NCBI GenBank assembly: GCA_046290435.1
Contig: JBKAGO010000032.1
Coordinates: 308,654 to 372,653, forward strand
Origin: CAVQUE01 sp046290435
GTDB taxonomy: Bacteria > Actinomycetota > Acidimicrobiia > Acidimicrobiales > UBA8592
DNA length: 64,000 nt
Reading direction: 5' to 3'
Below the pieces are notes generated by a model, which was not told where the DNA came from, ran no database searches, and saw only the letters and a list, made by a program, of their open reading frames with translations. Below, piece after piece: positions 1-7,205 of the stretch. Position numbers and translations under genes: made by a program. The stretch's first letter is position 1, and each line of letters starts with the position of its first letter.

Positions 1-568
1 AACCGGCGAGCGCATCGAATGCGCGGTCGATGAAGGCCGACAGAGGAGTGGCGTCGGTGGCTTGCTGCCACGCGTCGAAGGCGGCATCGAGCGCACCGAG
101 CGCGCTGCGAGCCTGTACCTCGGCGATCAGCGGGCTCGCCGCACCTCCGGCCTCGAGAAGCGTCTTCGACACGGTGCTCACCGCCGCTTCGTCGAACGCG
201 GCGATCGAACCGGCGAGGCCAGGCTTGCCGAAGATGAGCCGGAACTGTTTGCGCTGGCGCTCGTTGTCGATGAGCGGCGCGATGTCGACGGCGAAGGCAG
301 TCCGTAGAGCATCGAAGGCGGGCAGCTCGCCCACGCGGCGGACCACTGCCGCTGCGATCTGCTCGTCGTTCTCGTTCCACGACACGATGCGGTCCTTGGA
401 TCCGAACTGCCGATACACCGTCGCGGGCCCGACGCCGGCAGCCTTGGCGATCTCCTCGACGGTGACGTCGTCGGGATCGCGTTCGGCGAACAACTCGTAG
501 GCGACGTCTTGGACGTGCATCATCGTGTTGCGCCGATTACGCCGCCGGAGAGAGCTCCCCTGGTCCAT
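1..568 (-). CDS. TetR/AcrR-family transcriptional regulator (partial, runs off left edge)
   Basis: Reading from the ATG at 568 gives at least 189 residues, cut by the window edge. The N-terminus carries a TetR helix-turn-helix: ELFAERDPDDVTVEEIAK followed by AAGVGPATVYRQFGSKDRI, roughly residues 27-65, the classic recognition helix with a YRQF signature. The rest is a variable helical ligand-binding domain with no recognisable ligand. A purine-rich GAGGGGGAT directly precedes the ATG, so this start is supported. It lies 161 bp downstream of, and in the same direction as, an SDR gene, and may control it or itself through the repeats at 578-612. The family is clear; the target and ligand are not. 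Confidence 0.85.
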   Translation of the reverse strand, partial: MDQGSSLRRRNRRNTMMHVQDVAYELFAERDPDDVTVEEIAKAAGVGPATVYRQFGSKDRIVSWNENDEQIAAAVVRRVGELPAFDALRTAFAVDIAPLIDNERQRKQFRLIFGKPGLAGSIAAFDEAAVSTVSKTLLEAGGAASPLIAEVQARSALGALDAAFDAWQQATDATPLSAFIDRAFDALAG

Positions 569-577
569 ATCCCCCTC

Positions 578-612
578 GAATGATAGTCACACTCAGAATG
601 ATAGAGACTATC
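578..612. promoter_or_regulatory. Candidate operator upstream of the TetR gene
   Basis: GAATGATAG occurs twice in direct orientation (578-586 and 596-604, 18 bp apart). The second copy runs into a perfect inverted repeat GATAG-AGA-CTATC (600-612). The block sits just upstream of the TetR ribosome-binding site, the usual position for an autoregulatory operator. Function is inferred from position and symmetry only. Confidence 0.45.
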
Positions 613-729
613 GCATCGATGGCGTAGCTGGTCATGGTGTCGGCGGCGCGAGATCGACCGAATGGCCAGTTCATTGCGCGGGAGCGACCACCGCAGACGC
701 GCCGGCAGTGGACGGCGACGGGCGAACGG

Positions 730-1485
730 TCACACGACGGGGCCGCCGGCGATGTCGAGGATCTGCCCGGTGACCCACCCGGCGGCGGGTGAGGCGAAGT
801 AGAGGGCGGCCAGGCCGACGTCCATCGGCTCCCCCATCTTCTTCATCGGGATCTGCCGGGCGACCTTCGGGAGGTCGTCCTGGGTGAAGCTCATCGCCGT
901 CATCATGATCTCGGTCTCGATCCAGCCCGGGCAGATGCAGTTCACCCGGACCCGGGGCGCCAACTCCAGGGCAAACGTCTTGGTCAGCGAGTTCACCGCC
1001 GCCTTCGCCGCGGCGTAGTGACCGCTGCCGGGCACGCCCCGGTGGGCGGCGCCGGAGGAGATGTTGAGGATGGAGCCCTGCTCCATCCGCTCGGCGGCGA
1101 TCACCGACGCCTCCCACAACGCCGTGACGTTGAGGTCGAAGCACAGGTCCCACCCGCCGCGATCCAGCTCGGCCAGCGGCGTCCGGTGGGGCGACCCGCC
1201 GGCGTTGTTGGCCCAGATCGACAGCGACCCGTAGGTGTCGACGGCGGCGTCGGCGAGCGCCACGAGCTGTGCACGGTCGGTGACGTCGGTCTGCACGGCG
1301 ATCGCCTGACCACCGGCGGCGACGATGTCGGCGGCGACCCGCTCGATCGGCTCGGTCCGACGGGCGGCCACCACCACGCTCGCTCCGGCCCCGGCGTACG
1401 CCTTGGCGATGCCCTCGCCGATGCCGGTGCCACCACCGGTGACGACGGCGACCTGTCCTGTGAGATCGAAAGATTCAGCGCTCAT
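730..1485 (-). CDS. Short-chain dehydrogenase/reductase (SDR), classical type
   Basis: A 251-residue protein of normal length for classical SDRs. The NAD(P) glycine motif TGGGTGIG is at residues 16-23, NNAG at 93-96, the catalytic Ser in NISSGA near 143, and the YxxxK pair Y157/K161. The C-terminus ends IAGGPVV, typical of glucose 1-dehydrogenase or 3-oxoacyl-reductase-like SDRs. It should catalyse NAD(P)-dependent oxidation or reduction of a carbonyl or alcohol in the cytosol; the substrate cannot be read from sequence. TAGTGT (1493-1498) lies 7 nt upstream of the ATG with no Shine-Dalgarno, suggesting a leaderless start. It precedes the TetR gene in the same direction. Confidence 0.88.
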   Translation of the reverse strand: MSAESFDLTGQVAVVTGGGTGIGEGIAKAYAGAGASVVVAARRTEPIERVAADIVAAGGQAIAVQTDVTDRAQLVALADAAVDTYGSLSIWANNAGGSPHRTPLAELDRGGWDLCFDLNVTALWEASVIAAERMEQGSILNISSGAAHRGVPGSGHYAAAKAAVNSLTKTFALELAPRVRVNCICPGWIETEIMMTAMSFTQDDLPKVARQIPMKKMGEPMDVGLAALYFASPAAGWVTGQILDIAGGPVV

Positions 1486-1629
1486 GGTCCCGACACTACG
1501 TCAGCCCCGGGGAGAGCGAGGGCTACGGCGATCTCGAGCAGGAGCGTCGCCGACGGCGCCGACCGAACCGGGACGCGCCCCAACCGAGCGTCGAGTGGCT
1601 CGAAGCTCGGGAGGCCGATGGCGCGTTTC

Positions 1630-2088
1630 TCACCGAGTACGCAGCGAACAACCCCGAGACCGAAACGGGAAGGTCAGCTGGCCGGCGACCGAGGAGAGGT
1701 TGACGATCACGCCCTCGCCCCGCTGGCGCATGGTCGGCAGCACCGCGCGGGTGACATCGAGCACGCCGAGGAGGTTGGTGTCGATCTGGCGGATCATGGC
1801 GTCTCGTGGGATGGCCTCGAGTGGGCCGAAGGTGTCGTAAGCGGCGTTGTTGACCAGCACGTCGATGCATCCGAACCGGTCGAGCACGGCCTGGACAGCA
1901 CGGTCGATGGACTCGATGTCGGTGACGTCGAGCCGGGCGACGAGGGTATTGCCGAGCTGCTGCAGATCGGAATCGCCAGGGGCACGCATGGTGGCGACGA
2001 CGTTCCATCCCTGCCGGTGGAAGTGCTCGGCGGTGGCATGGCCGATGCCGCTGCTGGCTCCGGTGATGAGGACGGTCCTGGTGGTCAT
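1630..2088 (-). pseudogene. 3'-truncated SDR oxidoreductase
   Basis: From the ATG at 2088 (preceded by GAGAGG) the protein reads as a clear SDR: TGASSGIG near the N-terminus, NNAAYDTFGPLE and NLSSVAGQLTFPF. SDR similarity stops at about residue 141, just after the catalytic Ser region, and a foreign ten-residue tail leads to a stop at 1630. The YxxxK catalytic motif and the whole C-terminal half are missing, so the product should be inactive. The DNA beyond the break (about 1500-1690) reads on the + strand as an unrelated Glu/Arg-rich frame (contains SVEWLEAREADGAF) that I do not recognise, consistent with a deletion that joined two genes. Confidence 0.7.
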
Positions 2089-2118
2089 GGGGCCTCTCGT
2101 TCGTTGTCGGGTCAAGGT

Positions 2119-2736
2119 TCAGTGGCCTTCGAACAACTCGGGCGGGAACCCGCCGGTGCTGATGGGTCCCCACCGGGTCGGGCGGATGCGGATGACCGAC
2201 TTGTCCTGGTCGGCCATGGCCTGTCGTTCCTCGTCCGGTGCTCACAGCTGTCAATGCCGGACCATGCGATCCGGCAGGCGATCAGTTCGCCCGCCCCGGA
2301 CCGCCGCGGCGGCGTCCCCGGTGCGGGTCTGCCACGCACGCCATCAGCGACTGGTAGCGACCGCCAAGTTCGGGCAGGTGCACGGTGAGCGGTTCGGTGA
2401 GGTCGAACACCCCGAACGAGTAGAGCGTGTCGCGGTTGGCGCGGACGGTCACTTGGTGGTGGACGTCGTACGGGGCCCGGACGTGCAGCAGCCCGCCGAG
2501 GACCAGCTTGACCCAACCGGTGGTGGTGCTCGGCGCCGAGTCGTCGGTCTCGAGACCGGGGATCGCGACGACGACCGCTGTCACCAGGCGATCCCGGCGA
2601 TCCACGCGACCATGAACGAGAGGCTGTTCGAGCGGGCCCGGCTGCTGAACAGCATCAGGATCACCGCTGCGATCGGGATCGGGCTGACCGCGATCCCCAC
2701 CGCGTAGCCCAGGGTCTCGCCGATCGCGTCGCCCAC
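2119..2736 (-). pseudogene. Chimeric remnant: GAP-family membrane protein fused to DUF1254 sequence
   Basis: GTG at 2736 opens a frame (VGDAIGETLGYAVGIAVSPI...) that resembles the N-terminus of GAP/Sap-type LysE-like membrane proteins, but it stops at 2581 after 51 residues. Shifting one frame, the sequence continues as a plausible GAP middle (LVTAVVVAIPGLETDD...GWVKLVLGGLL), so a single missing base would explain the stop. That frame then changes into DUF1254-type sequence (VRANRDTLYSFGVFDL, VHLPELGGRYQSLM) and breaks again near 2340. A third frame ends GPISTGGFPPELFEGH with a stop at 2119. At least three fragments appear to be stitched together. Family assignments are from memory of motifs. 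Confidence 0.55.
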
Positions 2737-2760
2737 TTCAAACCCTCAGAACTCGAACGC

Positions 2761-2895
2761 TCATCGGAGCGGTTCCGGCACCGGCGGCACCCGGCTGCCG
2801 TCGAGAAGCTCGGGACGCGGCCGGTACGGGCGGATCGCGTCGTTCCCGGCCGTCTCGGCCCGGGCGACGTTGTCCACGTTCACGATCTCCGACAT
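2761..2895 (-). pseudogene. DUF1254-type gene reduced to its N- and C-terminal ends (44 aa)
   Basis: A strong Shine-Dalgarno (AAGGAGAAGGTG) precedes ATG at 2895. The 44-residue product begins MSEIVNVDNVARAET, matching how DUF1254 proteins start, and ends YRPRPELLDGSRVPPVPEP, matching how DUF1254/DUF1214 proteins end. The roughly 300 residues normally between are absent and the two ends are joined in frame. A small free-standing peptide cannot be excluded because the initiation signals are intact, but the internally deleted gene explains the sequence better. The GAP-like remnant begins 24 bp downstream. Confidence 0.55.
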
Positions 2896-3088
2896 CACCT
2901 TCTCCTTGCCGCCGCAAAGCCTCTCCGTGACAGTGCGTGACCCAACGGTTCGCCTCAGCAGGGCCGAAGGACCCCCGGTCGATGACTCGGTCGCGTGACA
3001 TCGAGGCCGCTCGAGGTCGGACAACGCGATGATGCCCCAGCTTGCCCAGAGTCGAACACCCGTGACGTCCGAACAGCTCGATACCGAC

Positions 3089-3128
3089 CGTCCATATAGT
3101 AGTGCAACGGGCGTCCATGTGGTAGCGT
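3089..3128 (+). promoter_or_regulatory. Promoter and direct-repeat operator of the DUF4143 ATPase gene
   Basis: CGTCCATATAGTAG (3089-3102) is repeated as CGTCCATGTGGTAG (3112-3125), 23 bp apart with two mismatches. TAGCGT (3123-3128), a TANNNT -10, lies 7 nt before the GTG at 3136, implying a leaderless transcript. Repeats about two helical turns apart overlapping the promoter suggest a bound regulator. Inference from layout only. Confidence 0.45.
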
Positions 3129-3135
3129 TGGATGC

Positions 3136-4407
3136 GTGGCGTACCAGCCTCGGATCGTTGACAAGGAAATCGACGAGCTCCTCACCGGCCTCCCAGCGAT
3201 TGCACTGGAAGGACCGAAGGCCGTCGGCAAGACCGAGACCGCGATGCGGCGAGCTGGGACGGTCCATCGACTGGACGATCCCGGCCAGCTCGAGGTCTTT
3301 CGCGCCGCGCCGCAGCGCCTCGTCGAGGGTGACCCACCGGTGCTGGTTGACGAGTGGCAGCGGTTCTCTCCTTCTTGGGACCTCGTTCGCCGAGCAGTCG
3401 ACGACGACCCCTCCCCAGCGCGCTTCCTTCTCACCGGGTCAGCTTCCCCTTCGAACGCACCAACCCATTCCGGCGCTGGTCGCATCGTCACCGTCCGGAT
3501 GCGCCCAATGTCGCTCGCGGAACGCGCTCTCGCCACGCCAACCGTGAGCCTCGCGAGCCTGCTGTCTGGACAGCGGGCTCCGATCGCAGGTGCCAGTCCT
3601 GTCGACCTCGCCTCCTACGCCGAAGAAATCGTGACCTCAGGCTTCCCTGCGATCCGAGCAAACGCAGGGCGCATCCTTCGCACACAACTCGACAGCTACA
3701 TCGACCGGATCGTCGAACACGACTTCGCCGAAGCCGGACTCCGCGTTCGCAACCCCGGGGCGCTTCGACGCTGGTTGACCGCCTACGCTGCTGCCTCCTC
3801 GACCACCGCCTCCTTCGAGACGATTCGAGACGCATCCTCGGCGGGAGAGCACGACAAACCGGCCAAGACGACAACGGGCCCATACCGTTCGACCCTCGAA
3901 CAACTCTGGATGATCGAAGAAGTACCAGCCTGGGCGCCCAGCCGGAACCACCTTCGCCGCCTCGCCTCCTCGCCGGTACATCAGCTCGCAGACCCAGCCC
4001 TCGCTGCCCGGCTCCTTGGCGTCGGCGTCGACGCACTCCTCGACGGCCGGAGCAGCGGGCCACCAATCCCCCGCGACGGAACGTTGCTCGGCGCGCTCTT
4101 CGAATCGCTCATGACGTTGTCGATCCGCGCCTACGCCCAAGCCAATGAAGCGCGTGTTCGCCACCTCCGAACCCGAGGCGGCGAACACGAAATCGACCTC
4201 ATCGTTGAACGAGACGACGGCAAGGTCCTCGCGATCGAAGTCAAGCTCGCCGCAACCATCGACGACAAGGATCTCCGTCACCTCCGATGGCTCGAAAGCG
4301 CCATCGGACCCGACCTCCTCGACGCCGCCGTCATCACGACTGGAGCCGATGCCTACCGACGCACCGACGGCATCGCCATCATCCCAGCCGCACTCCTCAC
4401 CGCGTGA
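3136..4407 (+). CDS. AAA ATPase with DUF4143 C-terminal domain
   Basis: 423 residues. An N-terminal AAA_14-type ATPase has Walker A GPKAVGKT at 26-33, Walker B VLVDEWQ around 69-75 and the sensor segment FLLTGSAS. The C-terminal half fits DUF4143, ending with an EIDLIVE...VLAIEVK motif that resembles a PD-(D/E)XK nuclease core. Such proteins are common in mobile and accessory regions; their biological role is poorly defined. The GTG start follows a TAGCGT -10 by 7 nt, so it is probably leaderless. It opens a run of toxin-antitoxin genes; a role in stress or conflict is inferred only from that context. The gene appears intact. Confidence 0.85.
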   Translation: MAYQPRIVDKEIDELLTGLPAIALEGPKAVGKTETAMRRAGTVHRLDDPGQLEVFRAAPQRLVEGDPPVLVDEWQRFSPSWDLVRRAVDDDPSPARFLLTGSASPSNAPTHSGAGRIVTVRMRPMSLAERALATPTVSLASLLSGQRAPIAGASPVDLASYAEEIVTSGFPAIRANAGRILRTQLDSYIDRIVEHDFAEAGLRVRNPGALRRWLTAYAAASSTTASFETIRDASSAGEHDKPAKTTTGPYRSTLEQLWMIEEVPAWAPSRNHLRRLASSPVHQLADPALAARLLGVGVDALLDGRSSGPPIPRDGTLLGALFESLMTLSIRAYAQANEARVRHLRTRGGEHEIDLIVERDDGKVLAIEVKLAATIDDKDLRHLRWLESAIGPDLLDAAVITTGADAYRRTDGIAIIPAALLTA

Positions 4408-4572
4408 AAGTCGCCGGCCATCGCCGACAACACCTTGGGCCTGTGCCCGTTGCGATGCCTGACCCACCCGTCGTTGCGCTGCCACAATCCCGCACCGCGG
4501 CCTCATCGACGAGTACCGAGATGCGGCCTGACCAGCCACGACGGAGTATTCGGCACCCACAGCGTCCGTGGG

Positions 4573-4611
4573 TTGACACTGCCCAAGCAAACTAGCCATA
4601 CTTCTAGCCAT
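4573..4611 (+). promoter_or_regulatory. Promoter and operator of the RelB/RelE-like operon
   Basis: A consensus -35 TTGACA (4573-4578), an 18-bp spacer and CATACT as -10 (4597-4602) lie 7 nt before the ATG at 4610, so the mRNA is probably leaderless. CTAGCCAT is repeated at 4592-4599 and 4604-4611, straddling the -10 and the start, the position expected for autorepression by the antitoxin. Confidence 0.65.
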
Positions 4612-4894
4612 GACGTCGAGTGAGCATCTGCCACTGGCAGATGTGAAGAACCGGCTCTCCGAGGTGGTGGACAAGCTCGAACGAGAGCATGGTCGCGTCG
4701 TCGTGACAAAGCACGGAAAGCCCGCCGCAGTGATGCTCAACGTGGACGATCTGGAATCGCTCGAGGAGACGCTGGCGATCCTGAGCAACCCGACGTTGCG
4801 AGAGGCCATCCGAGAAGGCGAAGCCGACGTGGCTGCCGGTCGGACAGCGCGCCTCACGAAGGACGACGCACTTGCTCGCATCCCGAAGAAGTGA
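4610..4894 (+). CDS. Phd/YefM-RelB-type antitoxin
   Basis: 94 residues. The N-terminal half matches the Phd/YefM fold: LPLADVKNRLSEVVDKLEREHGRVVVTKHGKPAAVMLNVDDLESLEETL, roughly residues 6-55, which dimerises and binds operator DNA. The acidic and basic C-terminal tail would wrap the toxin. Its stop overlaps the toxin GTG by four bases (GTGA, 4891-4894), the usual coupled layout. As the partner toxin is frameshifted, the antitoxin may now be an orphan or may respond only to a variant toxin. Confidence 0.85.
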   Translation: MTSSEHLPLADVKNRLSEVVDKLEREHGRVVVTKHGKPAAVMLNVDDLESLEETLAILSNPTLREAIREGEADVAAGRTARLTKDDALARIPKK

Positions 4895-5177
4895 CGATCG
4901 ACCCCTTCGAGATCGACTGGGCATCGACTGGGCATCGAGTGCCCTTCGGGCGCTCGATCAGCTGCCCGAGAAGATCGCAGTCGCATGCATCGAGTTCGTG
5001 TACGGCGGACTCTCGGAGAATCCACACCGAGTCGGTCACGCTCTCCGATTCGATCTCGAAGGCAAACACAGTGCCCGTCGCGGCGACTTCCGCATCGTCT
5101 ACGAGATCGACAATGACCGACGACTCGTGACCGTTGTCGCGATCGATCACCGCAGCAACATCTCCCGCCCCCGCTGA
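4891..5177 (+). pseudogene. RelE/ParE-type toxin frameshifted by an 11-bp tandem duplication
   Basis: GTG at 4891 starts VTIDPFEIDWA, but a tandem copy of ATCGACTGGGC shifts the frame and the product becomes nonsense. Deleting one copy restores VTIDPFEIDWASSALRALDQ and a continuous RelE-type toxin of about 91 residues, with LRFDLEGKHSARRGDFRIVY and IDNDRRLVTVVAIDHRSNI, the conserved basic RelE core and C-terminus, ending at 5177. The duplication codes IDWAS in both frames, so a shortened toxin could still be made from the TTG at 4872 inside the antitoxin gene. The toxin is thus broken in its normal frame, possibly reversibly. Confidence 0.75.
4912..4933 (+). repeat. 11-bp tandem duplication inside the RelE-like toxin gene
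   Basis: ATCGACTGGGC occurs at 4912-4922 and again at 4923-4933, with five further matching bases (ATCGA) after it. The length is not a multiple of three, so one copy too many destroys the reading frame and one copy fewer restores it. Short tandem duplications like this arise and revert by replication slippage. Confidence 0.9.
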
Positions 5178-5350
5178 CGGCTGTCGCGCTGACGCGGATC
5201 GGTCGTGATGCGTTCCCACGCGGTGCGGGCGTTCGCAGCCGAGGTCGCGCAGATCTGCTCCCAACCCTTCACGGCATCGTTGTTGGCGAAGCGGAAGTCC
5301 CAACCCTGCGCCGAGGGCGGTGGGGCGACTCGTTCCTTGCGTTTGGGCAT
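5147..5350 (-). pseudogene. 3'-truncated type II toxin, partner of the antitoxin at 5355-5810
   Basis: ATG at 5350 starts MPKRKERVAPP, then GWDFRFANNDAVKGWEQICA...ARTAWERITTDPRQRDSRQ, the N-terminal portion of a cytotoxic translational-repressor-type toxin common in Actinobacteria. At about residue 58 the family sequence stops and the frame reads antisense through the end of the RelE gene to a stop at 5147. The missing C-terminal part normally contains the RelE-like fold, so the product should be inactive. It starts 4 bp after the antitoxin stop. The two convergent toxin genes now overlap by 31 bp, which suggests a deletion between them. Confidence 0.6.
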
Positions 5351-5354
5351 CGCC

Positions 5355-5810
5355 TCAGCCGGCGGGAACGGTGACCTGTTCGCCGTCGGCATCGAGCGGC
5401 TTGCGCAGTCGACGCTCGAGGGCGGGATCGGCGTGGATCTCGGCGGTGGCCTTCCACTCACGCATGAGTTGCGCAACCGGCGAATAGTTCTCGACATCGG
5501 CGGCGCCGACGAGCGTGCGGGTCAACTCCTCGACGAAGACCTTGCGATCGGCCTCGGGAAGGAAGGTCGCCCAGCCGAACACCTCGTCCACCGCTGTATC
5601 GAGCGCTGCCGGGTTGTGCACTGCCAGGTTCCGCAACAGCCGGGCCAGCGCCTCGAACGCCTCTGAGCGATCGTCGTCGCGATCAGCCTGGCTGAGCCGC
5701 AGGGCGGGCGCGTTCCGGCGCCGCAGGACCACATCGTGCTCTACGAGTTCGGCAACGACGTCGTTCGGCTGACGCAGGAACTCCGAGAAGGGGCGCTCGA
5801 CAACTCGCAC
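5355..5810 (-). CDS. Putative antitoxin preceding a truncated toxin gene
   Basis: 151 residues beginning VRVVERPFSEFLRQPNDVVAELVEHDVVLRRRNAPALRLSQADRD, an N-terminus resembling Phd-like antitoxins, followed by a helical region rich in Ala, Glu and Arg (EAFEALARLLRNLAVHN, ADRKVFVEELTRTLV). Gene order, the 4-bp gap to the following toxin fragment and length agree with antitoxins of this pair type. The GTG start is supported by TATGTT (5817-5822) lying 6 nt upstream. Its toxin is truncated, so this may be an orphan antitoxin. Confidence 0.65.
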   Translation of the reverse strand: MRVVERPFSEFLRQPNDVVAELVEHDVVLRRRNAPALRLSQADRDDDRSEAFEALARLLRNLAVHNPAALDTAVDEVFGWATFLPEADRKVFVEELTRTLVGAADVENYSPVAQLMREWKATAEIHADPALERRLRKPLDADGEQVTVPAG

Positions 5811-5816
5811 ACCGAC

Positions 5817-5838
5817 AACATATCTGAACTACCTCAGA
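5817..5838 (-). promoter_or_regulatory. Leaderless -10 and inverted repeat of the antitoxin gene
   Basis: Read on the minus strand, TATGTT (5822-5817) is followed after 6 nt by the GTG at 5810. Next to it, TCTGA (5823-5827) and TCAGA (5834-5838) form an inverted repeat with a 6-nt centre, a plausible operator for antitoxin autorepression. Confidence 0.4.
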
Positions 5839-5876
5839 AGTCAATCCTGGACTCACCTCCGTGTCAGACTTGCAGG

Positions 5877-6371
5877 ATGAGCAGCAGCCCGGCGGCGAAC
5901 TGGTACCCGGATCCGGCGAACCCGGCACTGCTTCGCTACTGGGACGGGGCACGGTGGACCGATCACACCCACGACCCCAACCCCCAGGCCGTCCCGGCAG
6001 CAGCGACCGCTGAGCCGGCGCTACCACCAGCGCCGGTCGCGCTCACGCAGCCAGCGAGCGGTCCTGCGCAGAGCACGACGGTGGCCGAGCCGCCGGGCCA
6101 GACGCGCGGTGGCCTCTTCGGTTCGAAGAAGGCGCTCGAGACCGAGCTCGAGGAACTCCGAGGGTTCGTCGCCGGCTTCGGCTACGCCGAGCGAGATGCC
6201 CTCCGCCAGCGCCGGGAGTTCTTCTACGCCGCCCCCTCCGAAGTCAAGGCACTCCTCACCGCCGCAGACGGATCCGTGCTCGAGTTCATCGAAGAGCCCG
6301 AGGCCGACGAATGGCACCAATCCCTCAACGCCCGCCGAAGAATGCGAGCAGCAGCCGCCAACCAAGCGTGA
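5877..6371 (+). CDS. DUF2510 protein, probably an internally deleted DUF4041/GIY-YIG-type protein
   Basis: 164 residues. The N-terminus is a DUF2510 motif (WYPDPANPALLRYWDGARWTDHT, residues 9-31), then a Pro/Ala linker and GLFGSKKALETELEELRGFV, the start of a coiled coil. It then jumps to RREFFYAAPSEVKALL...SVLEFIEEPEADEWHQS, which I recognise as the C-terminal end of the T5orf172/MUG113-type GIY-YIG domain that terminates longer DUF2510-DUF4041 proteins. The central DUF4041 region and most of the nuclease domain, about 250-300 residues, are missing with the frame kept. The ATG follows CAGACT by 6 nt. A stable short product is possible, but nuclease activity is not expected. Confidence 0.6.
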   Translation: MSSSPAANWYPDPANPALLRYWDGARWTDHTHDPNPQAVPAAATAEPALPPAPVALTQPASGPAQSTTVAEPPGQTRGGLFGSKKALETELEELRGFVAGFGYAERDALRQRREFFYAAPSEVKALLTAADGSVLEFIEEPEADEWHQSLNARRRMRAAAANQA

Positions 6372-6542
6372 TCCGTGTTCAACTCGACGTACACAACCCC
6401 TGCGCCAGCACGCCGGCACGGTCAGGTGGCAGGGAGCGGCAACTGGCGACCGACCGGAGCGCTACTTGCCACTCCCTGCCGGTCGTCGCCGCTGGCTGCC
6501 GTTAGCAAACCATTGGCAGAGCGACACCCCTCCCGGGCCTGG

Positions 6543-6815
6543 TCAGGCGACTTCGAGGTACTTTCGCAGGGCTTCGCGGATGATCTCGCTGGTGGTGGTG
6601 TGGTCGGCCTCGGCGCGGGCTTCGATGGCAGCCTTGAGCTCGGGATCGATTCGCACCGGCACGACATCCGCCGGGCCCGAGCCCATGGTCGGGCGGCCGC
6701 GGCGGCGGGTCTCGAGCTCTTGGACGTCGTAGTCGGTCGTCTCGACTTCCTGGGCCAGCGCGTCGATGTCGGCGTCGGTGAGGGTCCGTCCGGTCTTCGT
6801 CTTGTGCGTGGTCAT
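6543..6815 (-). CDS. Ribbon-helix-helix (CopG-type) antitoxin
   Basis: 90 residues. An N-terminal basic and acidic tail (KTKTGRTLTDADIDALAQEVETTDYDV) is followed by a C-terminal ribbon-helix-helix: VVPVRIDPELKAAIEARAEADHTTTSEIIREALRKYL, residues 51-87, where the beta strand VVPVRI binds DNA and the helices dimerise. The start overlaps the upstream toxin stop (ATGA, 6812-6815). Toxin-first order matches BrnTA-like pairs. It should neutralise the toxin and repress the shared promoter. Confidence 0.8.
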   Translation of the reverse strand: MTTHKTKTGRTLTDADIDALAQEVETTDYDVQELETRRRGRPTMGSGPADVVPVRIDPELKAAIEARAEADHTTTSEIIREALRKYLEVA

Positions 6816-7072
6816 GGTGTCGGGTCCTCTCCGGTGGGGAGCAGGTCGTAGAACGTAGGTCGAAGTTCCATGGCGTGGATCACCAGCTCGGAGTCGACGA
6901 GATCGAGCCAGATGACCTCGAGCAGGTTGCCTGCGGGGTTGGGGCCGATGGCGAGGACCTTCGGCGGGTCAGCATCGGGCTCGAGGTCCACCACGACGAT
7001 CGCGTGCTCGACGGAGTGAAGGATGGTCTCCTCGTCGTAGCCGTGCTTGAACGCTGATCGGTGGAACCGCAC
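6812..7072 (-). CDS. Small toxin of a toxin-first TA pair (BrnT/DUF4258-like)
   Basis: 86 residues: VRFHRSAFKHGYDEETILHSVEHAIVVVDLEPDADPPKVLAIGPNPAGNLLEVIWLDLVDSELVIHAMELRPTFYDLLP (given in parts: HGYDEETILHSVEHAI; KVLAIGPNPAGNLLEVIW; LVIHAMELRPTFYDLL). This alternation of helices and strands, with the terminal HAMELRP motif, fits a RelE-fold ribonuclease toxin. It overlaps the RHH antitoxin by four bases. The GTG start lies 8 nt after TACGAT, whose surrounding palindrome (7082-7092) may be the operator. It appears complete, unlike the other toxins nearby. Confidence 0.7.
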   Translation of the reverse strand: MRFHRSAFKHGYDEETILHSVEHAIVVVDLEPDADPPKVLAIGPNPAGNLLEVIWLDLVDSELVIHAMELRPTFYDLLPTGEDPTP

Positions 7073-7080
7073 ACCCGGTT

Positions 7081-7092
7081 ATCGTAATACGA
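7081..7092 (-). promoter_or_regulatory. Leaderless promoter and palindromic operator of the toxin-first TA pair
   Basis: TCGTA-A-TACGA (7082-7092) is a perfect 11-bp palindrome. On the minus strand it contains TACGAT (7086-7081), a TANNNT -10 placed 8 nt before the GTG at 7072. A palindrome on a -10 box fits autoregulation by an RHH antitoxin. Confidence 0.5.
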
Positions 7093-7205
7093 ATTGATGG
7101 GCGTGGGAACCTTGGACTACTCCGCGTCGCCGCCGACCGGCCGCTCAGCTCGGTCGAGATAGTCCCCGGCGACGTTACGAAGCATGTTTGAAGCTCGGTG
7201 ACCGG

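Noticed and set aside
2761..2895. Considered as a small RiPP or mycofactocin-like precursor peptide
   Set aside because: It lacks the C-terminal core residues of such precursors and there is no radical SAM maturase nearby. Its two halves match the two ends of DUF1254 proteins.
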